Assembly (NCBI GenBank): GCA_026982705.1
Contig: JALSGP010000033.1
Coordinates: forward strand, 248,001 to 312,000
DNA: 64,000 nt
From: Alphaproteobacteria bacterium
GTDB taxonomy: Bacteria > Pseudomonadota > Alphaproteobacteria > Geminicoccales > Geminicoccaceae
Direction: 5' to 3'
Part shown: one piece after another, positions 51,561 through 60,595 of the stretch
Layout of the letters: every line of letters begins with the position of its first letter
How positions within the stretch are numbered: position 1 is the first letter of the stretch
Notes under the pieces: model-generated
What the model was told of the DNA's origin: nothing
What the model saw: the letters and a program-made list of their open reading frames with translations, nothing else
Databases searched by the model: none
Position numbers and translations under genes: made by a program

Positions 51561-52242
51561 GACCCTCCTCGATCTCCTGCGTCTGCTCTCGGTGTGGGCG
51601 CTGCCGGTGCTCCTCGCCGTCACCCTCCACGAGGCGGCCCACGGCTACGTCGCCCGCTTGCTGGGCGACGACACGGCGGCGCGGCTCGGGCGGGTCTCCC
51701 TCAATCCCCTGCGCCACGTGGATCCCTTCGGCACCGTGCTGCTGCCGGGCTTCCTGCTGCTGGTGGGCGCCCCCTTCGTCTTCGGCTGGGCGAAGCCGGT
51801 GCCGGTGGCCTTCCATCGCCTGCGGGACCCGCGCTCCGGCATGGTGCTGGTGGCGCTGGCGGGACCGGCGTGCAATCTCGCCCAGGCCGTCCTCGCCGCC
51901 CTCGCCATGCATCTGACGGTGCGCCTGCCCGAACCCTGGCTGTCCTGGACCGGCGAGAACCTGGCCAATGCCGTCGTCGTCAACGTGGTGCTGGCCACCT
52001 TCAACATGCTGCCGCTGCCGCCCCTGGACGGGGGACGGGTGGTCACCGGCCTGCTGCCGCCCCGCCTCGCCTGGCGCTTCGGCCGCATCGAGCGCTACGG
52101 TCTCCTGATCCTGCTGGTGCTGATCTTCCTCGTGCCCATGATCGCGCGCGAACTCGGACATCCCTTCAACCCGCTGGCGCTGGTGCTGCTGCCGGCGGTG
52201 GAATGGCTCTACGATCTGGTGCTGCGGGTGACGGGATGGTGA
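51553..52242 (+). CDS. site-2 protease (M50) family membrane protein
   Basis: 229 aa with about six helices. Zinc motif LLAVTLHEAAHGYVA, the second ligand region FNMLPLPPLDGGRVV, and GPACNLAQA. Short form without PDZ or CBS domains. Substrate unknown. It overlaps nagZ by 8 nt and scpA by 7 nt, so it is expressed with them. Confidence 0.93.
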   Translation: MAETLLDLLRLLSVWALPVLLAVTLHEAAHGYVARLLGDDTAARLGRVSLNPLRHVDPFGTVLLPGFLLLVGAPFVFGWAKPVPVAFHRLRDPRSGMVLVALAGPACNLAQAVLAALAMHLTVRLPEPWLSWTGENLANAVVVNVVLATFNMLPLPPLDGGRVVTGLLPPRLAWRFGRIERYGLLILLVLIFLVPMIARELGHPFNPLALVLLPAVEWLYDLVLRVTGW

Positions 52243-52988
52243 GCGGCGGCGACGAGGAGGTGCTGGTGGTGGAGGTGGCGGGCTTCTCCGGCCCCCTCGA
52301 CCTGCTGCTGGACCTCGCCCGTCGCCAGCGGGTGGATCTCGCCCGCATCGACATGGTGGAGCTGGCGGACCGGTATCTCGCCTGGCTGGAGGGGGCGCGG
52401 CGCCGCCGGCTGGCGCTGGCCGCCGAATATCTCGTGACCGCCGCCTGGCTGCTCTACCTCAAGAGCCGGCTGCTGCTGCCGGCGGCGGCGGTGGACGCGG
52501 AGGCCGAGGCGGAGGCCGTCGGTCTGCGGCGGCGCCTCGCCGCCCTCGATGCCGCCCGCCGCGCCGCCGACTGGCTCCGGGACCGTCCCTGGCTCGGGCG
52601 CGAACGCCACCCGCGCGGTCGGCCCGAACGCCTGCCGATGCGGCGCACGGGACCGCTCAGGGTGGACCTGGCGGAGCTGGTGCGGGCCTGGTTCGCCCTC
52701 GCCGCCCGGGCCGAGCGGGCGCGGGTGGTGACGCTGGTGCCGCGACGGCCCCTGTCGGCGGAGGAGGCCCTGAGCTGGCTGGCCCGCCGGCTCACCGGTC
52801 ACGACTGGCGCGACCTGCGCGCCTTCCTGCCACCGGTGGCGGAGGATCCGCTGGCACGGCGGGCGGCGCTGGCGGCGACGCTGGTGGCGGGACTGGAACT
52901 CGCCCGTCGCGGCGAGATCGAGCTGCGCCAGCCGCGGCCCTTCGGTCCGGTGCTGGTGCGCAGGCGGCGGAGAGGAGAGCGGCCATGA
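52236..52988 (+). CDS. scpA: segregation and condensation protein A
   Basis: 250 aa kleisin of the SMC complex. VAGFSGPLDLLLDLARRQRVDL and YLVTAAWLLYLKSRLLLP mark the N-terminal part; the C-terminal winged helix holds FLPPVAEDPLARRAALAATL. ATG at 52236 (ATG GTG), overlapping the M50 gene by 7 nt; GTG at 52239 is an alternative. Overlaps scpB by 4 nt. Confidence 0.95.
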   Translation: MVSGGDEEVLVVEVAGFSGPLDLLLDLARRQRVDLARIDMVELADRYLAWLEGARRRRLALAAEYLVTAAWLLYLKSRLLLPAAAVDAEAEAEAVGLRRRLAALDAARRAADWLRDRPWLGRERHPRGRPERLPMRRTGPLRVDLAELVRAWFALAARAERARVVTLVPRRPLSAEEALSWLARRLTGHDWRDLRAFLPPVAEDPLARRAALAATLVAGLELARRGEIELRQPRPFGPVLVRRRRRGERP

Positions 52989-53539
52989 GCGGGGAGGAGG
53001 CGGAGCGGCTGGTGGAGGCACTGCTGTTCGCCAGCGCCGAGCCGCTCACCGAGGCGCGCATCCAGGAGGTGCTGGGGGCGCGGGGCGAGGCGCGGGCGGT
53101 GCTGGCACGGCTGCGGACGCGCTATGCCGGGCGCGGCGTGGTGCTGGAGGAGAGCGCCGCCGGCTGGGCCTTCCGGACCGCGCCCGATCTCGCCCCCGCC
53201 CTCGCCCGGCTCGACCCCAGGCCGCGGCGGCTCTCCCGGGCCGCCCTCGAAACCCTCGCCGTCATCGCCTATAAACAGCCCGTCACGCGTGCGGAGATCG
53301 AGGCCGTGCGCGGCGTGGCGGTCTCCCGCGGCGTGCTGGACCAGCTCCTGGAGCACGGGCTCGTGGCACCCCGCGGGCACCGGGAAGTGCCGGGACGGCC
53401 GGTGCTGTGGGGGACCACGCCGAAGTTCCTGGACTTCTTCGGCCTCGCCTCGCTGGACGATCTGCCGCGCCTCGACGAGTTCGGGGACGGGCTGTTCGCG
53501 GCGCGCGGGGGTGGAACGGAGGACCCGTCGGGTGCGTGA
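52985..53539 (+). CDS. scpB: segregation and condensation protein B
   Basis: 184 aa winged-helix partner of ScpA in the SMC complex. LVEALLFASAEPLTEARIQ, ALETLAVIAYKQPVTRAEIE, RGVAVSRGVLDQLLEHGL and the FLDFFGLASLDDLP tail are standard. ATG at 52985 overlapping scpA as ATGA. Followed with an 8-nt overlap by an ABC ATPase gene, where tatABC is commonly found in relatives. Confidence 0.97.
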   Translation: MSGEEAERLVEALLFASAEPLTEARIQEVLGARGEARAVLARLRTRYAGRGVVLEESAAGWAFRTAPDLAPALARLDPRPRRLSRAALETLAVIAYKQPVTRAEIEAVRGVAVSRGVLDQLLEHGLVAPRGHREVPGRPVLWGTTPKFLDFFGLASLDDLPRLDEFGDGLFAARGGGTEDPSGA

Positions 53540-54638
53540 GGAAACGGCGCCGGCCGTCGTCGAGGAGATCCGCGCCGGGGAGGCGGCGGCGGAGCCGCCC
53601 GGCCTCGAGGTGCGGGAGCTGTCCCACGCCTACGACACGCGGCGGGTGGTGGAGCGGGTCTCCCTCACCGTGCGGCCGGGGGAAGTGCACTGTCTCGTGG
53701 GCCCCTCCGGCTGCGGCAAGACCACCACCCTCCGCCTCGTCGCCGGCCTCGAGCCGGTGCGGGAGGGGGAGATCCGCATCCGCGGACGGCTGGTGGCGGC
53801 GCCCGGCTTCGCCGTCCCGCCGGAGCGGCGGCGGGTGGGGCTCATGTTCCAGGACTTCGCCCTCTTTCCCCATCTCACCGTCGCCGAGAACGTGGCCTTC
53901 GGTCTGCGCCGGCTGGACCGCCGCCGCCGCGAGGCGCGGGTGCGCGAGCTGCTGGCCCGCGTCCACCTGCGGGGCTACGAGGACCGCTATCCCCACATGC
54001 TCTCCGGTGGCGAGCAGCAACGGGTGGCGCTGGTGCGGGCGCTCGCCCCCGAGCCGGACCTGATGCTGTTGGACGAGGCCTTCTCGGCGCTGGATGCGGG
54101 GCTGCGGGCCCAGGTGCGGGAGGAGACCCTCGCCATCCTGCGGGAGACCGGGACCGCCACCCTGCTGGTGACCCACGACGCCGAGGAGGCCATCCGCGCC
54201 GCCGACGTGATCCACGCCATGCTGGACGGGCGCATCGTCCAGAGCGGCACGCCCGCCCGGCTCTACGCCGCTCCGGCCCATCCCTTCGTCGCCGGCTTCT
54301 TCGGCCCGGTCAACCGCTTCCGCGGCCGGGTGCGCGGCGGCCGCGCCGCCACCCCCATCGGCGAGGTGCCCGCGCCCGGTCTCGCCGAGGGCGGCGAGGT
54401 GACGGTGGTGATCCGCCCCGAGGGCATCCGCATCGGCCCCCCCTCGGGTGCCGGCGTGCGCGCCCGCATCGTCGCCCGCAAGGACCTGGGTCCGGTCCAC
54501 CTGGTGTGGCTGGGACTGCCGGACGGCAGTCAGGTCAGGGTGCGGGAGACCGGGCCCGTCGACTTCGCCGAGGGCAGCGAGGTGGCCGTCACCCTGGATC
54601 CGGCGCACGTCTTCGTCTTCCCGGCCACCCTGCGCTGA
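53532..54638 (+). CDS. ABC transporter ATP-binding protein, FbpC/PotA-like with TOBE domain
   Basis: 368 aa. Walker A VGPSGCGKTTTLRL, Q-loop LMFQDFALFPHLTV, signature MLSGGEQQRVALVRAL, Walker B MLLDEAFSALD, H-loop VTHDAEEA. The C-terminal third is a TOBE/OB domain (VIRPEGIRIGPPSGAG). Most similar in layout to Fe(III) or spermidine importers. GTG at 53532. No permease or binding protein nearby. The 3' end overlaps the convergent glycosyltransferase gene by 50 nt. Confidence 0.92.
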   Translation: MREETAPAVVEEIRAGEAAAEPPGLEVRELSHAYDTRRVVERVSLTVRPGEVHCLVGPSGCGKTTTLRLVAGLEPVREGEIRIRGRLVAAPGFAVPPERRRVGLMFQDFALFPHLTVAENVAFGLRRLDRRRREARVRELLARVHLRGYEDRYPHMLSGGEQQRVALVRALAPEPDLMLLDEAFSALDAGLRAQVREETLAILRETGTATLLVTHDAEEAIRAADVIHAMLDGRIVQSGTPARLYAAPAHPFVAGFFGPVNRFRGRVRGGRAATPIGEVPAPGLAEGGEVTVVIRPEGIRIGPPSGAGVRARIVARKDLGPVHLVWLGLPDGSQVRVRETGPVDFAEGSEVAVTLDPAHVFVFPATLR

Positions 54639-55155
54639 GGGTGCGGCGCCGCGCAGGCGTTTCGGCCGCCGTGCGGGCGAGGAAGGCGCGGACGATGGCG
54701 GGAACGTCGCTCTCCAGCCGATAGACGGGATCCGGTCCGGGATCGCGCAGCACCTCCGCCAGCACCCCTTCCAGCGCCTCCGGCGCGGCGCAGACGCGGA
54801 TGGGATGGCGGCGGGCGAGCCGTTCCAGCAGGGCGCGCTGGTCGTTGGCGGGATTGCGGCGGCGGGTGGGGCCGCGGCGGGGGACGGCGACGATGCGGCA
54901 GCCGGCGCGCATGGCGTCGCCCAGGAGTCCCATGCCGCCGTGGGTGACCACCAGCGGCCGCCGGGCGAGCCGCGCCCGCAGCTCCGCCTCCGGGAGAAAG
55001 CGCACCCAGTCCAGGTGACGCGGACGGAAACGGCCGCCGCCGATCTGGGCGAGGCCCCGGAGACCGAGCCGCACCGCCGCCCGGTCGGCCGCCACGACCA
55101 GCTCGTCGAAGCCCCAGAAGGCGGTTCCGGTGAGGACCAGCAGCTCCCGTCTCAC
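54589..55155 (-). CDS. glycosyltransferase C-terminal subunit, PssE/Alg13-like
   Basis: 188 aa, GT28-C fold: VLTGTAFWGFDELV, LVVTHGGMGLLGDAMRAG and PANDQRALLERLARR. It forms half of a two-chain glycosyltransferase with the protein at 55152, as PssE with PssD or Alg13 with Alg14, adding a sugar to a lipid-linked oligosaccharide on the membrane. GTG at 55155, 4-nt overlap with its partner. Convergent overlap of 50 nt with the ABC ATPase gene. Confidence 0.88.
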   Translation of the reverse strand: MRRELLVLTGTAFWGFDELVVAADRAAVRLGLRGLAQIGGGRFRPRHLDWVRFLPEAELRARLARRPLVVTHGGMGLLGDAMRAGCRIVAVPRRGPTRRRNPANDQRALLERLARRHPIRVCAAPEALEGVLAEVLRDPGPDPVYRLESDVPAIVRAFLARTAAETPARRRTLSAGWPGRRRRAPDPG

Positions 55156-55628
55156 AGCAGCGGTCCCGAGGCCAGCACGGCGCGGCGGTAGTGGCGGGCC
55201 TGCTCCGGCCACTGGACCACGAAGAGATCGGCGAAGGGATGGACCAGCCGGCCGGTGAGGGAGGGGCCGGTGGTGGCGCCGCTCTCGACGAACACCACGC
55301 GGGCCCCGAACAGCTTCGCGATCAGCAGGATGGGGAGCGCCACGTCGGCGCCGGTGGAGATCACCAGCTCCGGCCGCTCGCGCAGGACCACCACCAGGGC
55401 CTGCAGGGCGTTCAGGAGGGTGCGCGCCACCGAGCGTCGCGGGTGCACCAGCCGGTAGGTGCGGCGGGCGGCCGGATCGGGCGGCCGGTCGCTGGCGAAG
55501 GTGACGTCGAAGCGGTCGAGGAAACGGATGCCGGCCAGCGCCCGGTCGAGCTCGGCCTTGTGCCCACCCGGCGAATAGGCGAGGCAGGTGCGCCGGTGTT
55601 CCACCCACGTCACGTCCGCCTCGCTCAC
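55152..55628 (-). CDS. glycosyltransferase N-terminal subunit, PssD/Alg14-like
   Basis: 158 aa. CLAYSPGGHKAELDRALAG, SDRPPDPAARR, ELVISTGADVALPILLIAKL and ESGATTGPSLTGRLVHPFAD correspond to the membrane-docking, donor-side half of the split transferase. GTG at 55628. Overlaps the PssE-like gene and the nucleotidyltransferase gene by 4 nt each (GTGA), so the three are strongly coupled. Confidence 0.88.
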   Translation of the reverse strand: MSEADVTWVEHRRTCLAYSPGGHKAELDRALAGIRFLDRFDVTFASDRPPDPAARRTYRLVHPRRSVARTLLNALQALVVVLRERPELVISTGADVALPILLIAKLFGARVVFVESGATTGPSLTGRLVHPFADLFVVQWPEQARHYRRAVLASGPLL

Positions 55629-56323
55629 GCCCCCTCCATCCGGCGGCGGCCGGCGAAGTGCCGGCGGATGCGGCCGTCGCGATCCACCACCAGCCGCCAG
55701 GGATCGCGGGGATCGAGCCGGGCCAGATCCTCCACCCGGTCCTCGAGATAGAGGTCGAGGGGGATGGCCCGCAGGAACGCCCGCGCCCGCAGCGCCAGCG
55801 CCAGGAGATCGGCCCGCAGCCGCGCCGCGGCCCGTGGCGGATAGACCAGCCGCACGTCGATGTCGGAATGCGGCCCCGCGCCTTCCGCCCGCCGCACCAG
55901 CGAGCCGGTGATCACCGCCTCGCGCAGCCACGATGCGGCCCGCAGCCGCGCTTCCAGCGCGCGGCGGAAGGCCACCACCGCCGCCGGATCCCGGTGCCAT
56001 CCGGGCAGATAGCGCATCACCACCCAGAACTGGCCGTTCAGGGTCCACTGCAGGGTGTGGGCGAGGAGGAGGGCGAGGAGGAGGCCGCCGCCGGTGCCCG
56101 CGGCCGGGACCAGCGCAGGCCACAGCAGGAGCACCAGCGACGCCTCGGCCGCGAGCCGCGCCCGCCGCTCGCGCCGCCCCATGCCGCGCAGACCCTGGCA
56201 CAGCCAGTTGACGGCCAGCACCGTCAGCGGATTCTGCACCAGCGGCGAGCGGGCGAGCCGCGGCGGCAGGGGAAAGGGCTTGGGCTTGGCCAGCATGGCG
56301 GTGGCCGCTTGTGCCGTCCGCAT
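55625..56323 (-). CDS. membrane-anchored nucleotidyltransferase-like protein
   Basis: 232 aa. Two hydrophobic helices (LVLLLWPALVPAAG and GGGLLLALLLAHTLQW) precede a Pol-beta/MNT-type domain: VITGSLVRRAEGAGPHSDID gives the GS motif and first Asp pair, and IPLDLYLEDRV the third Asp. All catalytic residues appear intact. Upstream of and coupled to the split glycosyltransferase genes, so a role in polysaccharide or surface modification is likely, but no family name can be given. ATG at 56323. Confidence 0.75.
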   Translation of the reverse strand: MRTAQAATAMLAKPKPFPLPPRLARSPLVQNPLTVLAVNWLCQGLRGMGRRERRARLAAEASLVLLLWPALVPAAGTGGGLLLALLLAHTLQWTLNGQFWVVMRYLPGWHRDPAAVVAFRRALEARLRAASWLREAVITGSLVRRAEGAGPHSDIDVRLVYPPRAAARLRADLLALALRARAFLRAIPLDLYLEDRVEDLARLDPRDPWRLVVDRDGRIRRHFAGRRRMEGA

Positions 56324-56372
56324 TCTACCTGTAGTTTATCGGCTGTCGAGATGCCTTCCTCATGGGGGATCC

Positions 56373-57623
56373 GTGGTCCGCACCCTCGCCCCGGCGCTCT
56401 ACCTGGCGGTCTGGGGCTTCGTCTTCCTGTCGGCGGCGACGGCCGAGGCCCTGGGGCTCGCCCGCCTGCGGGTGGTGGTCTTCTCGGCGCTGATGGGCGC
56501 GCTCCTGCTGCTGGCGCTGGCGGGGCGGCCGCGCCTTTCCGCCCGCGGCCGCGGGATGGCGGTGGCGCTGCTGGCCCTCTACTGGGTGATGGTCACCCTC
56601 CATCCCGGAGTCCCCTTCGATCCCCTCGACCACAAGATCCTGCCGGTGCTGGCGGTGCTGCTGCTGGCCCCGGAGCTGGCGCGTCTCCTCGCCGGCGTGG
56701 TCCGGCCGCGGCGGCTCCTGGTGCTGCTCGCCGGCTATTTCCTGGCGAGCGCCGTCCTGCTGGCGGTGAAAGGCGGCGATGCCTTCGCCCGCGGGGCCGG
56801 CGGGGTGGTGCGGGTGGACGTGAGCGGCTCCATGATCGTCCATGCCGCCCTCGCCGCCGTCTTCCTCCCGGTGGCGCTGACGGCGCTGGTCCACGAGGCG
56901 CGGGCGCTGCGGCGGGCCCTCCTGCTGGGGGTGGTCGCCCTCGCCCTGGTGATGTTGTTCCTCACGGCCACCCGCACCGCCCTCCTCACCCTGCTGCTCT
57001 TCGCGCTCCTCGACCTGGCGGCGGGGCCGTGGCGCGGGCGGGCGGTGCGGCTCGCCCTCGCCGCGGGTGCCGGCGCCGTCGTCTTCACCCTCTTCACCCT
57101 CTTCGTGAACGATGCGCTGTGGCTGCGGCTGGTGGGCGCGGGGCCGGGCGACTGGACCTCGGGCCGCGCCGCCGCCCTCGCCCACTGGACGGCGCTGGCC
57201 TTCGACCATCCCCTCGGCCTCGGCATCGGTGCGGTACGGCGCCTGTTCGCCGAGGGCCGGCCGATGCTGGACGGGGCGCGGCCACTGGAATGGCCCCACG
57301 ACGAGTTCGTCCGCTTCTGGGTGGAGGGCGGGCTCTTCGGGCTCGCCTTCGCCCTGCTGCTGGTGGGCGGGCTCGTGGTGCGGGCGGTGGCGGCCGCCCG
57401 CGAGGCCCCGGATCCCCTCGACCGGGCCCTGCTGCTGGCGCTGGCGGCCGATCTCCTCGCCCAGAGCCTCCTCCAGAACTACTTCAACAACGTCTATCAG
57501 GCGACGGCGGGCGTCCTCACCCTGGTGGTGCTGGCCGGTCGGGTGCGGTGCGGTGCGGAGAGCGGCGACGCGCCGGCGCCGGTGGCCGCGGGCGGGACGG
57601 CGGTCGCGACGGGGGTGCGATGA
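56373..57623 (+). CDS. O-antigen ligase/polymerase family protein
   Basis: 416 aa, about 11 hydrophobic helices with the large periplasmic loop late in the sequence. LFLTATRTALLTLLLF, GLGIGAVRRLFAE and WPHDEFVRFWVEGGLFGLAF are typical of the Wzy_C family. Ligates or polymerises glycans on the periplasmic face. GTG at 56373 after GGGGGA. Divergent by 49 nt from the nucleotidyltransferase gene; the 3' end overlaps the next gene by 4 nt (ATGA). Confidence 0.85.
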   Translation: MVRTLAPALYLAVWGFVFLSAATAEALGLARLRVVVFSALMGALLLLALAGRPRLSARGRGMAVALLALYWVMVTLHPGVPFDPLDHKILPVLAVLLLAPELARLLAGVVRPRRLLVLLAGYFLASAVLLAVKGGDAFARGAGGVVRVDVSGSMIVHAALAAVFLPVALTALVHEARALRRALLLGVVALALVMLFLTATRTALLTLLLFALLDLAAGPWRGRAVRLALAAGAGAVVFTLFTLFVNDALWLRLVGAGPGDWTSGRAAALAHWTALAFDHPLGLGIGAVRRLFAEGRPMLDGARPLEWPHDEFVRFWVEGGLFGLAFALLLVGGLVVRAVAAAREAPDPLDRALLLALAADLLAQSLLQNYFNNVYQATAGVLTLVVLAGRVRCGAESGDAPAPVAAGGTAVATGVR

Positions 57624-58188
57624 ACGGGGAGCCGGAGACGGGAGAGGTGCGCGGCGGGCGGGTGCGGGAGGCGGTGGCCGTCTTCGACGCGGTGGCCGAC
57701 TACGAGGCGGCCCTGCACGCGCTGCTGGAGGCCGGCTTCGCGCCGGAGGAGATCCAGATGCTGGCCGGTTTCGAGACGGTGGAGAAGAAGCTGGGCCACC
57801 GCTACCGGCGGGTGGAGGAGCTCGAGGACGTGCCGGAGGCCCCCCGCACCGCCTTCGTCCACCTGGAGGATCTGGAGGCGGGCGAGCGGGCGGTGGCGGC
57901 GAGTCTCACCGTGCTGCCGACGCTGCTGGCGGGCGGACTGGTGGTGGCCTCCAGCGGTCCCCTCGCCGCCCTGCTGGCGGGCGCCGCCATGGCCGGCGGG
58001 ATGCTCGCCACCCTCCTCGCCGAGTGGCTGGGCGAGCACCGGGCCCGCGAGCTGGTGGAGCAGCTCCGCCACGGCGGCATCCTCCTGTGGGTGCGCGTGG
58101 ACACGCCCGAGAAGGAGCGGCGGGCGCTGGAGATCCTCCACCGCCACGGCGGCCGCGACGTGCACGTGCACGAGATCCCGCGGCCGGC

Positions 58189-58192
<4 letters not shown>
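57620..58192 (+). CDS. hypothetical protein with glycine/alanine-rich hydrophobic core
   Basis: 190 aa. The N-terminal AVFDAVADYEAALHALLEAG and EEIQMLAGFETVEKKLGHRY resemble general-stress-protein 17M-type domains. The middle (VLPTLLAGGLVVASS, AALLAGAAMAGGMLATLLAE) is a Gly-zipper-like hydrophobic segment. The C-terminal part ends in LWVRVDTPEKERRALEIL and a His-rich HVHEIP. I cannot name a function. ATG at 57620 overlaps the ligase stop. Convergent with queG by 4 nt. Confidence 0.75.
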
Positions 58193-59339
<1,147 letters not shown>

Positions 59340-59343
<4 letters not shown>

Positions 59344-60020
59344 CCCCACGGCCCCGGCCGACGGGATGCACGCGGCCGGCCCACCAGCGCCGCCACCAGC
59401 AGGCCGGCGGCGAAGCCACCCAGATGCGCCCACCAGGCGACGCCGCCCTCGCCGCCCGCGGTGATCGCCCCCAGGACCTGCACCACGAGCCACACGCCGA
59501 TGAGGACCGAGGCCGGCAGCCACAGGGTGAAGAGGAAGGCGACGGGGATCACCACCAGCACCCGCGCCCGCGGGAACCACAGCAGATAGGCGGCGAGGAC
59601 GCCGGAGATGGCGCCGCTCGCCCCCACCATCGGCACCTCGGAGGCGGGATCGAGGCCGAGGTGCAGCAGGCCCGCCGCCACACCGCTGCCCAGATAGAAG
59701 GCGAGGAAGGGGAGCGGCCCCAGCCGGTCCTCGACGTTGTTGCCGAAGATCCAGAGATAGAGCATGTTGCCGGCGAGGTGGACGAGGCCGCCGTGGACGA
59801 ACTGGTAGGTGAGGAGGGTGAGGGGCGCCGGCACCAGCACCAGCTCCGGCGCCAGCTCCGCGCGACCGCCGAGCACCGCCGGCACCACGCCGAGGCCTAG
59901 CACCAGCTCCTCGAAGCCGTGGGCGAGCTGCCCCAGATAGACCAGCACGCAGACGACGATCAGCGTCACCGTCACCACCGGCCGCCGGCGGGTGGGGTTG
60001 CGGTCGGCGACGGGGATCAC
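59340..60020 (-). CDS. rhomboid family intramembrane serine protease
   Basis: 226 aa, six or seven helices. The catalytic Ser is in GASGAISGV (about residue 135), the partner His in WWAHLGGFAAG (about 197), and FVHGGLVHLAGNMLYLWIFG is the conserved loop/helix. GTG at 60020 gives VIPVADRNPTRR. Overlaps DUF447 and queG genes by 4 nt each. Confidence 0.94.
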
Positions 60021-60595
60021 GGCGCCCCCGCCCGGTCCGCCGGCGCGCGGGCCAGCGCCTCCTCCAGCCACGCCCAGGCCTCGCGTTCGGCGGGACCGGC
60101 CGTCTTCTCCACCAGCACCCGGAGTCGCCGGAAGGCCGCCTCCACCTCCCCCCGCGGCAGGAGATGCAGGCGCGAGATCAGGATCGCCCCCTCCAGCACG
60201 GCGTGCCGGGCGCGGTTGAGGCCGAGGAAGGGGCGGTGGGAGGCGAAGTGGACCTCGCGGGCGAGGAAGCGCGGGCGCAGCGGGTCCGGCTCCACCGCCA
60301 CGACCTCCACCTCGGAATGGGCGAGGGCCGCCTCGAGGCGGAAGCCCGGGATCCGTTCCGCCGGCACCACCGACCAGTCGCGACGGCGACCGGTGACGCA
60401 GCCGGCGAAGATGCGGACGTCGTCCACATAGTTGACGGTGGCGAAGGGGCGGGCCTCCAGATGGTCGAGGGTGCGCGAGGGGCGGAAGGGCGCCAGCACC
60501 AGATGGGGCGGGCGTTCGATCACGCCGAGGGGGGCCGGGTGCGGCCGGCCCGCCGCATCCAGCGTCACCACCACGCTCTCGCGCACGAGACTCAC
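60017..60595 (-). CDS. DUF447 family protein (flavin-reductase-like fold)
   Basis: 192 aa. RESVVVTLDAAGRPHPAPLG, FRPSRTLDHLEARPFATVNY, and the C-terminal RARHAVLEGAILISRLHLL match DUF447, a family mostly found in methanogens and in methylotrophic bacteria that use tetrahydromethanopterin. Likely a pterin- or flavin-binding protein. GTG at 60595 overlaps the DUF6513 gene by 4 nt, the strongest evidence that they act together. Confidence 0.85.
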   Translation of the reverse strand: MSLVRESVVVTLDAAGRPHPAPLGVIERPPHLVLAPFRPSRTLDHLEARPFATVNYVDDVRIFAGCVTGRRRDWSVVPAERIPGFRLEAALAHSEVEVVAVEPDPLRPRFLAREVHFASHRPFLGLNRARHAVLEGAILISRLHLLPRGEVEAAFRRLRVLVEKTAGPAEREAWAWLEEALARAPADRAGAP

